DNA of 21,669 bases, taken from NCBI GenBank assembly GCA_025924845.1, contig JAICHN010000028.1, positions 1 through 21,669 of the forward strand, in the 5' to 3' direction. Under the pieces are notes generated by a model. The model was given only the letters and a program-made list of their open reading frames with translations, did no database searches and was not told where the DNA came from. The position numbers and the translations under genes were made by a program. Numbering within the stretch: the stretch's first letter is position 1; each line of letters begins with the position of its first letter. The stretch comes from Chloroflexota bacterium (lineage in GTDB: Bacteria > Chloroflexota > UBA5177 > JANWHV01). Of the stretch, positions 6,737 to 14,358 are shown piece after piece.

Positions 6737-9424
6737 TTGACCCTTCCGGAAACCGCGCTCACCGGCACCGCGGTCGCCGATGCTCTCCTGGGCTGCGTGA
6801 CGGATCTGCTGCTTGTGCTCGACCCGGTCGGCGTGATCCGCTATGCGAGCCCCTCCCATCAGGTCTTCCTCGGTACGGCGCCCACGACACTCCTCGGCAG
6901 CAACTTCCTCGAAGGCATCCATAAGGACGATCGCGCTCCGGTGCAAGCGGCGATCGCCGGAGTTCTCGCCTGGCCGGAAACGCCGAGCACCGTGAGCTAT
7001 CGCCTGCGAGACGCCGATGGAGCCTGGCGTACCGTCACGGCCACGCTGTACAACCGCATGAACGATCCGCTGCCGGTGGGTATTGTCGTGGTCGGGCGCG
7101 ATCAGACGGCCGGGAATGGGACCTCGGATACGGAGCACACGGCCGCGAAGCGCTTGCAGGCACTGCAGACCGTGACTGAGGCCGCCCTGGCGCACCTCAG
7201 CCTCGACGACCTCCTGCGCCATGTGCTGGAATGCGTTACCGACGTCTTGCAGGTGGACAATACTGCCATCTTGCTGCTTGACGGGGGCGGGCAGGAACTG
7301 CGACTGCATGTGGCGCGCGGTCCGGAGGAGGCGGTGGCCGGCCAGGTGCGGGTTCCGATCGGGCAGGGTGTGGCCGGACGGATCGCCGCGACCCAGGAAC
7401 CACTGATCATAGACGATATGGCCCGCGCGCATCCAGCGAATCCCTTTCTGCGTGAGCACATCCGCTCCCTACTGGGCGTGCCCTTGCGGGTCACCGGCCG
7501 CGCGTTCGGTGTGCTGCATGTGGGCACGCTGGGGCCCCACCGCTTCACCACGGATGACCTGCATTGGCTGCAACTGGTAGCCGACCGCGTCGCGCTGGCC
7601 ATTGACCATGCCTCGCTTTTCGAGGCGGAACGCGCAGCGCGGGAGCAGGCCGCCGCGCAGGCGCGCGAGCTTGAGGCCGTCTTCGATGCCATCGGTGACG
7701 CGGTGTTCGTCTACGACGCCGAGGGCCGGCTGCACCGCGCCAATGCGGCGGCGCACGCGCTGAATCATAACCTTAACCAGCCAAGCTACCTGGCAGAGCC
7801 GCTGGCGGTACGAGTTAACCAGGCTACGCCGCGCGATGCGCAGGGTCGTCCAGTAGCCGCGGAGGACGTCCCCATAGCCCGCGCGCTCCGGGGTGAACGA
7901 TTCCTCGGCGCCGAGGCCATCGATTCATTGGTGCATGTGCAGGATGGGCGCGACGTGCTGCTTAATGTGACCGGCGCGCCGATCCGCGACAGCCAGGGTC
8001 GGATCGTCGGCGGCGTCATCGTCAATCGTGACGTGACGGAGCGGCGGCGCCTGGAGCAGCGCACCCACGAGGCGCTCGACACGTTGCTGGCCATGGCCCA
8101 GACATTGGTGCAAGCATCAGGCACGGACGAGCCGGCTGAGAAGGATCACTCGGGTGGGCAGCGACGCGTCGGACAACGGCTGGTCGAATTGACGCGCGAC
8201 CTGTTGGGGTGTCGCCGCGTTGCGCTGGCAGCCTTCGACCGGCAAGGCAAACAGCACCCCCTGGCCGTGGCCGGCCTCTCCCCGAATCTGGAGCAGGCCT
8301 GGTGGGATGGCACCGAGGGAGCCGCCGTGAACGATCCGCGGGACTCGGCCGATCCGCGGCTGGTGGAGCACTTCATGGCCGGTGAGGTTATCCTCGTCGA
8401 CATGACCCAGCCCCCGCTCGACACGCTGCCCAATCCTTTTGGCATCCATACTCTCCTGTCCGCCCCGCTGCGCGTCGATGGGAACCTTATCGGCAGACTG
8501 AGCCTGGATTACGACGGCGATGCGCACGAGTACACGCCGGAGGAGGTGGCGCTGACCGGCGCGGTGGCCCAGTTGGCTGCCCTCATCCTCGAACGCGAGC
8601 GCCTGCTGCATGAGCGCGCCGAGGCGCAAGCCGCCGAACTCGCCTTGCTGGAAGTGAACCGGCGCATGGACGAGTTCCTCGCGATCGCCGGCCACGAGCT
8701 TCGTACGCCTCTGACCAGCATCCTCGGAAGCCTCCAGCTTCTGGGCAAGCGATTACACAGGGCGCAAGCATGGGAGGGCGAGAGCGCAGCCGACCTCGCC
8801 CCGTCCCTCGCATCCGTGCGGGAGTTGGTGCGGCGAGCCGAAGCGCAGAGCATCCGCTTGAAGCGTATGGTGACCGACCTCCTGGATGTTTCACGTGTCC
8901 AGACCGGCCAGTTGGGGCTACATCGGAACTCGTGCGATATAGTCGGCGTGACACGGCTCTGCGTGGAGGAGTTGCGAGTCACCTGGGATACCCGTACGAT
9001 CACTCTGGAGGCGGAGGACGAGGAGGTATTCGTCCATGCCGACGCGGATCGCATCAGGCAAGTTGTCGCGAACTTCGTTACCAATGCCCTCAAGTATTCG
9101 GCCCCCGACCGCCCCGTGGTAGTCGCGGTACGCCGGGAGCGCGACACGGTGCGCGTGCAGGTGCGTGACCAGGGACCCGGCTTGACCGACGAGCAGCAGC
9201 GGACTATCTGGGAGCGCTACCGCCGGGTACAGGCGGTGCCGGTGCTGGACGATTCGCGGGGTATCGGCGGTGGGCTGGGATTGGGGCTGTATGTCAGCCG
9301 CACCATCATTCAAGATCATGGCGGAGCGGTGGGGGTGGAGAGCACGCCCGGTGTAGGGAGTACCTTCTGGTTCACGCTCGGCCTGGCGGAGCCCGACGGG
9401 GAACTGCATCCTTCCTGTCGGTGA
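6737..9424 (+). CDS. Soluble PAS-GAF-PAS-GAF sensor histidine kinase
   Basis: This 895-residue histidine kinase would autophosphorylate on a His and pass the phosphate to a response regulator, which is not encoded nearby. Domains in order are: PAS (about 13-120), GAF (about 140-295), PAS (about 305-440), GAF (about 445-620), HisKA (about 638-715) with the H-box GHELRTPLTS and phospho-acceptor His653, and HATPase (about 760-885) with N-box NFVTNALKYS (Asn783), DQGPGL (Asp811) and a glycine-rich G2 box GIGGGLGLGLYVS. No membrane segment or signal peptide is seen, so it should sense a cytoplasmic ligand, gas, redox or light cue through PAS/GAF. The start chosen is TTG at 6737, because AGGAGG lies 8 bases before it. 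An in-frame ATG at 6641 has no ribosome site and adds a low-complexity leader. It may be co-transcribed with the oxidase that begins 28 bases downstream. Confidence 0.95.
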   Translation: MTLPETALTGTAVADALLGCVTDLLLVLDPVGVIRYASPSHQVFLGTAPTTLLGSNFLEGIHKDDRAPVQAAIAGVLAWPETPSTVSYRLRDADGAWRTVTATLYNRMNDPLPVGIVVVGRDQTAGNGTSDTEHTAAKRLQALQTVTEAALAHLSLDDLLRHVLECVTDVLQVDNTAILLLDGGGQELRLHVARGPEEAVAGQVRVPIGQGVAGRIAATQEPLIIDDMARAHPANPFLREHIRSLLGVPLRVTGRAFGVLHVGTLGPHRFTTDDLHWLQLVADRVALAIDHASLFEAERAAREQAAAQARELEAVFDAIGDAVFVYDAEGRLHRANAAAHALNHNLNQPSYLAEPLAVRVNQATPRDAQGRPVAAEDVPIARALRGERFLGAEAIDSLVHVQDGRDVLLNVTGAPIRDSQGRIVGGVIVNRDVTERRRLEQRTHEALDTLLAMAQTLVQASGTDEPAEKDHSGGQRRVGQRLVELTRDLLGCRRVALAAFDRQGKQHPLAVAGLSPNLEQAWWDGTEGAAVNDPRDSADPRLVEHFMAGEVILVDMTQPPLDTLPNPFGIHTLLSAPLRVDGNLIGRLSLDYDGDAHEYTPEEVALTGAVAQLAALILERERLLHERAEAQAAELALLEVNRRMDEFLAIAGHELRTPLTSILGSLQLLGKRLHRAQAWEGESAADLAPSLASVRELVRRAEAQSIRLKRMVTDLLDVSRVQTGQLGLHRNSCDIVGVTRLCVEELRVTWDTRTITLEAEDEEVFVHADADRIRQVVANFVTNALKYSAPDRPVVVAVRRERDTVRVQVRDQGPGLTDEQQRTIWERYRRVQAVPVLDDSRGIGGGLGLGLYVSRTIIQDHGGAVGVESTPGVGSTFWFTLGLAEPDGELHPSCR

Positions 9425-9452
9425 TGCCGTTGAGCGGGCCGGGGAGGTGAGC

Positions 9453-10661
9453 ATGCACGGGTGGAGAAACTGGGCGGGGAATGTCGAGTGCCGGCCGGCG
9501 CGGATTGAGATGCCCACCAGTGAAGCGGAGTTGGCGGCCACCCTCCGGCGCGCGGACGGCGCTATCCGCGTGGCCGGCTCCGGTCACTCGTTCACCCCGC
9601 TCTGCGCCACGGATGACATCCTCGTCTCAATGGACGGCATGCAAGGGGTGATTTCGAGCGACCTGAGCACCCGTGAAGCCGTTATCTGGGCAGGAACCAA
9701 GATCTCACGCCTCGGCGATATGCTGCGCGCCGTGGGCCTGGCGCTCGAGAACCAGGGGGATGTCGACTACCAGGCGTTGGCGGGCGCGATCGCCACCGGC
9801 ACGCACGGCACCGGCATCCGTTTCGGCAGCCTCTCATCCCAGGTCGTGGGCCTGGAGCTACTCCTGGCATCCGGCGAATGCATCAGCTGCTCGGCCGGCG
9901 TCGAACCGACACTCTTCAAAGCGGCCCAACTCTCCCTGGGACTGCTTGGTGTGATCACGCGGATTCGGATGGGCGTGCAGCCGGCATACCGCCTGCATGA
10001 GCGTACCTGGGTGGCGTCGTTCGAAGAGACCATGGCGCAGGTGGAAGACCAGGTGTCGGCCAACGAACACTTTGAGTTCTTCTGGCTGCCGCGTTTCGAC
10101 AGCTCAGTGATGAAGGCCCTGAATACCACGGACGCCGAGGCAGGCGGCGACGAGGTGTCCGCCATGTCCGCACCGGCAGGCACCATCGAACGCTACACTC
10201 GGCCGGAACGCATTGACTGGAGCTACAGGATTTATGCCTCGGAGCGCGCCGTGAAATTCGTGGAAATGGAGTTCGCCGTACCGCTTGCCCATGGCCCCGA
10301 CTGCTTCCGCGAGCTTCGTCGGTTGATGCGCGAGAAGCATCCGGATGTGATCTGGCCAATCGAGTACCGCACGCTCCGGCGTGACGACATCTTCCTCAGC
10401 CCTGCCTACGAGCGCGATTCGGTGACATTGTCGCTGCATCAGTCGAACGATCTGCCCTACCAGCCCTTCTTCGCCGACGCCGAAGCGGTGTTCCGCAACC
10501 AGGGCGGACGACCGCATTGGGCCAAACTGCACAACCATACAACGGCTGAACTGCGGGCGCTCTATCCCCTGTGGGACCGCTTCCAGGAGCAACGCGAGCG
10601 CGTCGATCCGCAAGGGCGCTTCCTCAACTCATATCTGCGTCGGCTGATGCTCGGCGAGTGA
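9453..10661 (+). CDS. FAD-linked aldonolactone/alditol oxidase (ALO family)
   Basis: This 402-residue flavoprotein is of the vanillyl-alcohol-oxidase superfamily. It has an N-terminal FAD-binding domain and a C-terminal D-arabinono-1,4-lactone oxidase domain. RVAGSGHSFTPL places His45 at the position that carries covalent FAD in relatives, and GAIATGTHGTG is the second FAD-binding loop. HWAKLHN (355-361) is the C-terminal active-site signature (HWxKxH) shared by L-gulonolactone oxidase, plant galactonolactone dehydrogenase and bacterial alditol oxidase. Oxidation of an alditol or sugar lactone, with O2 as acceptor in the oxidases, is expected; the substrate is unresolved. The start is ATG at 9453 with GGGGAGG 5 bases upstream; the GTG inside that ribosome site is rejected. 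It lies 28 bases after the kinase gene. Confidence 0.92.
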   Translation: MHGWRNWAGNVECRPARIEMPTSEAELAATLRRADGAIRVAGSGHSFTPLCATDDILVSMDGMQGVISSDLSTREAVIWAGTKISRLGDMLRAVGLALENQGDVDYQALAGAIATGTHGTGIRFGSLSSQVVGLELLLASGECISCSAGVEPTLFKAAQLSLGLLGVITRIRMGVQPAYRLHERTWVASFEETMAQVEDQVSANEHFEFFWLPRFDSSVMKALNTTDAEAGGDEVSAMSAPAGTIERYTRPERIDWSYRIYASERAVKFVEMEFAVPLAHGPDCFRELRRLMREKHPDVIWPIEYRTLRRDDIFLSPAYERDSVTLSLHQSNDLPYQPFFADAEAVFRNQGGRPHWAKLHNHTTAELRALYPLWDRFQEQRERVDPQGRFLNSYLRRLMLGE

Positions 10662-10678
10662 CAAACTGCTGAGCATCA
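10645..10678. terminator. Convergent-end inverted repeat, possible bidirectional terminator
   Basis: TGATGCTC (10645-10652) and GAGCATCA (10671-10678) form a perfect 8-bp stem. The inner AGT/ACT triplets can pair around GACAA. It spans the last codons of both the oxidase (stop at 10661) and the convergent phosphodiesterase (stop at 10676), which are only 14 bases apart. There is no T-run on either side. Confidence 0.4.
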
Positions 10679-11464
10679 ACTGCCGGCAGCGATCGCCGCC
10701 GCCATCTCTTCCACGTTATCCGCTTCAAGAATGTCGAGCCCGCGTGTACAGGCATCCCGCACCGCTTCGGCGGTCGGGGGACAGTCGAATGCATACACTG
10801 CCAGACCGGCCGCATGGGCCTGCGCGACCAGACCGGCTGTAGCCTCATTCTTATCCCAAATCACCCCCGAAGCGCCGATCGCCTGACTACGGCGGATTGT
10901 CTCGGGCAGATCGCGAATCGTTGCCGCCCAGTCACAGATGACCTGAATGGCAGGATCAACCTCCCGCACGACGGAAATATCGGGTTGCGGGATGTGGTGC
11001 ATGGTTACCTGATCGGCCATGCCGGCATCACGAATGACCTCGGCGATGCGCACCAGTACGTCCGGCGCTACAGGTGCGGGCACCTTTATTTCCACGGCGA
11101 GATAGACGAGCCCTCGGGCCCAGTCCAACACCTCTTGTAGGCTGGGTACACATTGCCCCGCAAAAGCCTCACCGAACCGGATCCCGGCATCAAGGGCCTG
11201 GAGTTCAGCCCAGGTGAGCTCGGCGACGCGCCCGCTCCCATTGGTCGTACGGTCAACCGTGGCGTCATGAATGATCACCAAGGCGCCGTCGCTGCTCAAC
11301 CGCACATCCAACTCGATCAGATCGGCTCCCAGGCGGGCAGCCAGTTCAAAGCCTGCCATGGTATTCTCCGGCGCATGGACGCGCGCGCCCCGGTGGCCGC
11401 AGAGGAGCGGTCGGCCGCCGCGGCTACCTGCGGCAAGGTTCAACGGTGGTAGGCTGCCCGGCAT
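10676..11464 (-). CDS. Glycerophosphodiester phosphodiesterase (GDPD family)
   Basis: This 262-residue enzyme hydrolyses glycerophosphodiesters to sn-glycerol 3-phosphate and an alcohol, using a metal-dependent TIM barrel. The active-site pattern is complete: HRGARVHAPENT (24-35) with His24, Arg25, Glu33 and Asn34; ELDVRLSSDG (51-60) with Glu51 and Asp53; and VIIHDATVDRTT (63-74) with His66. Later, VEIKVP carries the conserved Glu and Lys. No signal peptide is seen, so it should act in the cytoplasm on phospholipid head-group products. The start at 11464 has AAGAAGGAAG just upstream. The same frame continues to 11749, but that stretch is a fragment of the decayed ATPase gene and not part of this protein. 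Confidence 0.94.
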   Translation of the reverse strand: MPGSLPPLNLAAGSRGGRPLLCGHRGARVHAPENTMAGFELAARLGADLIELDVRLSSDGALVIIHDATVDRTTNGSGRVAELTWAELQALDAGIRFGEAFAGQCVPSLQEVLDWARGLVYLAVEIKVPAPVAPDVLVRIAEVIRDAGMADQVTMHHIPQPDISVVREVDPAIQVICDWAATIRDLPETIRRSQAIGASGVIWDKNEATAGLVAQAHAAGLAVYAFDCPPTAEAVRDACTRGLDILEADNVEEMAAAIAAGS

Positions 11465-11589
11465 GGCATCTTCCTTCTTTGTTAAGCGGAAATAGGCAGG
11501 ACTGGAGTAGGTACGCGCCCAGAGAGCTTGACTTGATTCGCCGGCCTTCGATTGCATTCGGTGAGAACGTCTGTCACGGTAACCTATGT

Positions 11590-12042
11590 CGCCTGGTTCT
11601 GCAACCGCCTCGGTGCAGAGTGGATGGAGAACCGGAGCACCAGGGTACGACGGATCGGCTGCTTCCGTCCGCTGCAGTAGGCTCTTATCCGCGAACGACC
11701 ACACAAGCACTCCTGCACCGCGTCCTCCACGGCACCCGTGGTCCGGCAAAGGGCCTTATCGCATCCAGCGTGCAGCCGCCGGAGAATAACCGCCAGTCGC
11801 CTCAGTAGCGCCTGTTCCGCCGTGTTGAGCAGGTCGTAGCTCCATGCGATGGCGGCACGCATCGTTTGCCGGCGGGCGGGCAGATCGCGGGGGCCGGATG
11901 TCAAGACCTCCAGGCGCCGGTCCAGACGCGCCGGGAGCGCCCGCGGCGAGAAGAACCGGTTCTGCACTGCCGCGAGCAGATGCTCGAAGTTGTGGAGCAC
12001 GAACAGCAGTTCCGGGGTCCGCGGCTGGGCGGTCAGCTCCGC
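11590..12042 (-). pseudogene. Relic of a COG3903/AfsR-like signalling ATPase
   Basis: Reading on the minus strand, LLFVLHNFEHLLAAV resembles the Walker B region (LLVLDNFEHLL) of the large NB-ARC-like ATPases that are joined to winged-helix or LuxR domains and TPR repeats in Chloroflexota. It is followed at once by SPRALPARLDRRLEVL and GPRDLPARRQTMRAAIAWSY, which in intact genes lie over a hundred residues further on, so an internal deletion is evident. After RRLAV the coding sense moves to another frame (FSGGCTLDA, near 11785), returns (GAVEDAV, near 11740), and shifts again (ADKSLLQRTEAADP, down to about 11650). Weak similarity continues to about 11590. There is no P-loop, and the Walker B Asp is His. 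It lies between the phosphodiesterase and the APH-like gene and touches the latter's last codons. Confidence 0.75.
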
Positions 12043-13001
12043 CGGCAGCGCACGACTATCCCGTGGGCGCAGGCCGACTGGACCCGCTCCGTAAGGTAGC
12101 GCGCATACTCGCTTGGGCCGCGCGGCAGGCACCGGGCAAGCGCCCGTATCCCAATCAGCATGCCGATGAAGAGGAGTTCTCGGTCGTGATCCGGGGGAAG
12201 CGGCGTAACCTCGCCATAACCGTCCAGGAGGTGGGACAGCAGCAGGTGGGGCACGCGTTCTCCATCATGGAGTCTGAAGTGACCCAGATCGTAGAGCGGT
12301 GTTGTGCCGCGGATTTCGCCGAAGTCGATAATCCCGCTGTAGCGCCCGTCGCTGTGATAGATATGGGTCAGGTCGAAGTCGCCATGTGCGAGATAGGCTT
12401 GGTCGGCATCGAGTCGCCGATCCTCGGCGGTAATCACCCTTCGGATCACGTCAATCTCGCGCTCGGACAGGATGTCCTTGCCCAGCAGATCGAGATCATG
12501 ATCGAACTCTTCGAGCATGAAGGCGCGACTGGTCGGATGTTCCGCCCGAAGCGCCGTGGTCGCGCCGTGGTCGCGCCTGACCCAGCCGAACCCCTCGACC
12601 GGAACGCTGTTGATCGCCGCCAGATCCCGGCCCGCCGCCCGCACGATCGCCGCCGTCATCTCGTCCACCGGCCGGGCGAGCACGGATTCGCCGCGAATCT
12701 TCGTGGTCACCAGCAAGGAGCGCTGGAGAGGCTCATCGAAGGGTTCGAAATGGACCACGGCCGGCACGCGCACCCCGCGAGCATACAGCATGTCGTGTGC
12801 CAGGGCCTCGGGGGCGAGGCTCGCCGCGCGCTCCTCCGCGGCGCGCAGATAGAAGGTCTCGGCTCGTCGCCGGAGCCGATACACCTGGGTAGAAGTGCCT
12901 TCGGCCGTACGCTCGATCGTGCATGCCGCACCCAACAGCCGATCGACGAATGCACGGAGGGCGCGCGGATCGAGATCGGCTTTCCGCGCCGGCATGCTCA
13001 T
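12033..13001 (-). CDS. APH-fold phosphotransferase (aminoglycoside phosphotransferase-like)
   Basis: This 322-residue protein has the kinase-like APH/choline kinase fold. The catalytic loop is AHGDFDLTHIY, with HGD at 206-208 (Asp208 the expected base), and the metal-binding segment is IIDFGEIRG (225-232), with DFG at 226-228. The usual HGDxxxxN pattern has His where Asn is expected. The same HGDFD..HIY form recurs in an uncharacterised APH subgroup, so drug resistance should not be assumed; a small-molecule or sugar kinase role is equally possible. The first ATG is at 13001, with another at 12995, and neither has a strong ribosome site. The gene begins 11 bases after the bcp stop, so it probably depends on read-through from dedA-bcp. 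Its C-terminal dozen or so residues overlap the edge of the ATPase relic and may have been altered. Confidence 0.85.
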   Translation of the reverse strand: MSMPARKADLDPRALRAFVDRLLGAACTIERTAEGTSTQVYRLRRRAETFYLRAAEERAASLAPEALAHDMLYARGVRVPAVVHFEPFDEPLQRSLLVTTKIRGESVLARPVDEMTAAIVRAAGRDLAAINSVPVEGFGWVRRDHGATTALRAEHPTSRAFMLEEFDHDLDLLGKDILSEREIDVIRRVITAEDRRLDADQAYLAHGDFDLTHIYHSDGRYSGIIDFGEIRGTTPLYDLGHFRLHDGERVPHLLLSHLLDGYGEVTPLPPDHDRELLFIGMLIGIRALARCLPRGPSEYARYLTERVQSACAHGIVVRCRRS

Positions 13002-13012
13002 CCGAAGCTGGT

Positions 13013-13495
13013 TTACAGCGTGCGCAGAAAGGCCAGCACCTCGTCGGCGTGTTGGTCCACCTTGACGTTGGGATAGATCTTGCGCAGGATACCCTCGCGG
13101 TCGATCACGAAAGTGGTGCGTAGCACTCCGGTCGATTCCTTGCCGTAGAAGTTCTTGGTGCCATAGGCCCCGTAGGCCGTGGCCACCGAGGCGTCAAGGT
13201 CGGCCAGCAAGGGGAAACCCAGACTGAACTTCCGCGCGAACGCCTCATGAGAGTCCACCGGATCGGTGCTGACCCCCAGGATAACCGCGCCCGCCTCGGC
13301 AAAGGTACTCTCCAGGTCGCGGAAGGCGCACGCCTCTTTCGTACAGCCGGGCGTATCGTCCTTGGGATAAAAGTAAAGGACTACCGCTTCCTTACCCTGA
13401 TAATCCTTCAGGCTGATCGTTCGTCCGCCCGTAGCGGGTAAGGTAAAGCCGGGGGCCGGTTGGCCAACCTTCAACTCGGTCGCTGTTTCGCTCAT
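13013..13495 (-). CDS. bcp: Thioredoxin-dependent peroxiredoxin, Bcp/PrxQ type
   Basis: This 160-residue thiol peroxidase reduces hydrogen and organic peroxides in the cytoplasm using thioredoxin. The motif YPKDDTPGCTKEACAFRD (43-60) contains the peroxidatic Cys51 and, five residues on, Cys56, the spacing of the atypical two-Cys Bcp/PrxQ class (Cys45/Cys50 in E. coli). The downstream region, LRTTFVIDREGILRKIY, is typical of the family, and the full length fits. The start at 13495 has AGGAG 6 bases upstream. It lies 74 bases downstream of dedA and 11 bases before the APH-like gene, all on the minus strand, so the three probably form one operon. Confidence 0.97.
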   Translation of the reverse strand: MSETATELKVGQPAPGFTLPATGGRTISLKDYQGKEAVVLYFYPKDDTPGCTKEACAFRDLESTFAEAGAVILGVSTDPVDSHEAFARKFSLGFPLLADLDASVATAYGAYGTKNFYGKESTGVLRTTFVIDREGILRKIYPNVKVDQHADEVLAFLRTL

Positions 13496-13569
13496 CAGAT
13501 TCTCCTATTCCTTTGCGTGCCAACTGGTTCTACGGATGGGCACACCCTGAAGGATCTGCCATTCACCTA

Positions 13570-14193
13570 CTACGCCGGTTCCAGGTCGCGGCTCTCGCGG
13601 ATGTGGCGCATCACATACAGCACGAAAAGCACCACCACGGCCAGAATAATCAGTACATCGAAGCGATGCAGCCAGGTGCCCACGTCATCCCAATGCTTGC
13701 CTAGCTGCCGGCCGATGTAGGCTAACAGCAGGCACCAGGGCAGCGAGCCTAGAAAGGTCAGCGCCACGAAATGACCGAACCGCATGCGGGTCATCCCCGC
13801 CGGGAGGGAGATGAAGGTGCGCACCACGGGCAAGAGCCGACTGACGAAGACGGTGATATCGCCTCGTTTGGCGAAAAAGGCATCGGCCCGCGCCGCGTCT
13901 CGACGCGAGATCAGCACGTACTTGCCGTACTTCAGCATCAACTCACGCCCTCCGGTGTAGCCGATGGCGTAGGCGATGGATGACCCCACCACGCAACCCA
14001 GGGCGCCCACCAGGGTAACGCCCCATAGACTGAACTGTGCTTTGTGGCCGGCCGCGGCGACCGTCATAAAGCCGGCCAGGGGCATGATTAACTCACTGGG
14101 CAGGGGAATGCAACAGCTTTCGATCGCCATGGCGATCAGGATGCCCGCGTAACCGAATGTGGTGTACAGGTTGCTCACGAATGTTTCCAGCAC
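13570..14193 (-). CDS. DedA-family membrane protein
   Basis: This 207-residue integral membrane protein is of the DedA/SNARE-associated (PF09335, VTT) family. Its members are linked to lipid-carrier flipping (undecaprenyl phosphate or phosphatidylethanolamine), membrane potential and envelope stability. An N-terminal hydrophobic segment is followed by ESCCIPLPSELIMPLAGF, which matches the family's E..pPsE motif. GSSIAYAIGYTGGRE then follows, with FFAKRGDITVFVSRLLPVVR as the signature region including the conserved Arg residues, and a C-terminal membrane helix ends at RHIRES. The start is GTG at 14193 with GGAGG 5 bases upstream. It is the first gene of the probable dedA-bcp-APH operon and is divergent from fhaA. 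Confidence 0.95.
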   Translation of the reverse strand: MLETFVSNLYTTFGYAGILIAMAIESCCIPLPSELIMPLAGFMTVAAAGHKAQFSLWGVTLVGALGCVVGSSIAYAIGYTGGRELMLKYGKYVLISRRDAARADAFFAKRGDITVFVSRLLPVVRTFISLPAGMTRMRFGHFVALTFLGSLPWCLLLAYIGRQLGKHWDDVGTWLHRFDVLIILAVVVLFVLYVMRHIRESRDLEPA

Positions 14194-14210
14194 GGCTTCC
14201 TCCAGCGGTC

Positions 14211-14216
14211 AGTATA
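14211..14216 (-). promoter_or_regulatory. -10 element upstream of dedA
   Basis: TATACT on the minus strand lies 17 bases before the GTG start of dedA. The resulting leader would be only about 11 nt and would begin at the ribosome site. No good -35 is visible at 16-18 bases. Confidence 0.35.
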
Positions 14217-14249
14217 CCGGCTTGGCCTGTACCGAATCCGAATCCACCC

Positions 14250-14255
14250 TATACT
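14250..14255 (+). promoter_or_regulatory. -10 element of the FHA/cell-wall operon
   Basis: TATACT on the plus strand lies about 104 bases before the GTG start of fhaA. A weak TGTACC (14228-14233) sits 16 bases upstream as a possible -35. If real, the leader is about 97 nt and runs past two alternative in-frame ATGs at 14290 and 14314. Confidence 0.4.
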
Positions 14256-14358
14256 GTAAATCGGGCCTACCGGCGCCTCCTATTCCTGAATGGGAGACCG
14301 CACGGCAGGAATTATGGTACCCGGCTTCCAGGCCGGACGCTCGGTTCGGAGCGAACTC

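Noticed and set aside
11465..11749. N-terminal extension of the glycerophosphodiesterase
   Set aside because: The extension contains ADKSLLQRTEAADP, a fragment of the decayed ATPase. The enzyme has its own ribosome site and a family-like start at 11464.
12033..13001. Antibiotic resistance gene
   Set aside because: The APH fold is shared by many non-resistance kinases, and the catalytic loop differs from known aminoglycoside phosphotransferases. Resistance is not supported.
11844..13076. A 410-codon plus-strand open frame opposite the APH-like gene
   Set aside because: The minus strand carries clear APH motifs and a coherent operon. The plus-strand translation is rich in Arg, His and Gln with no domain.
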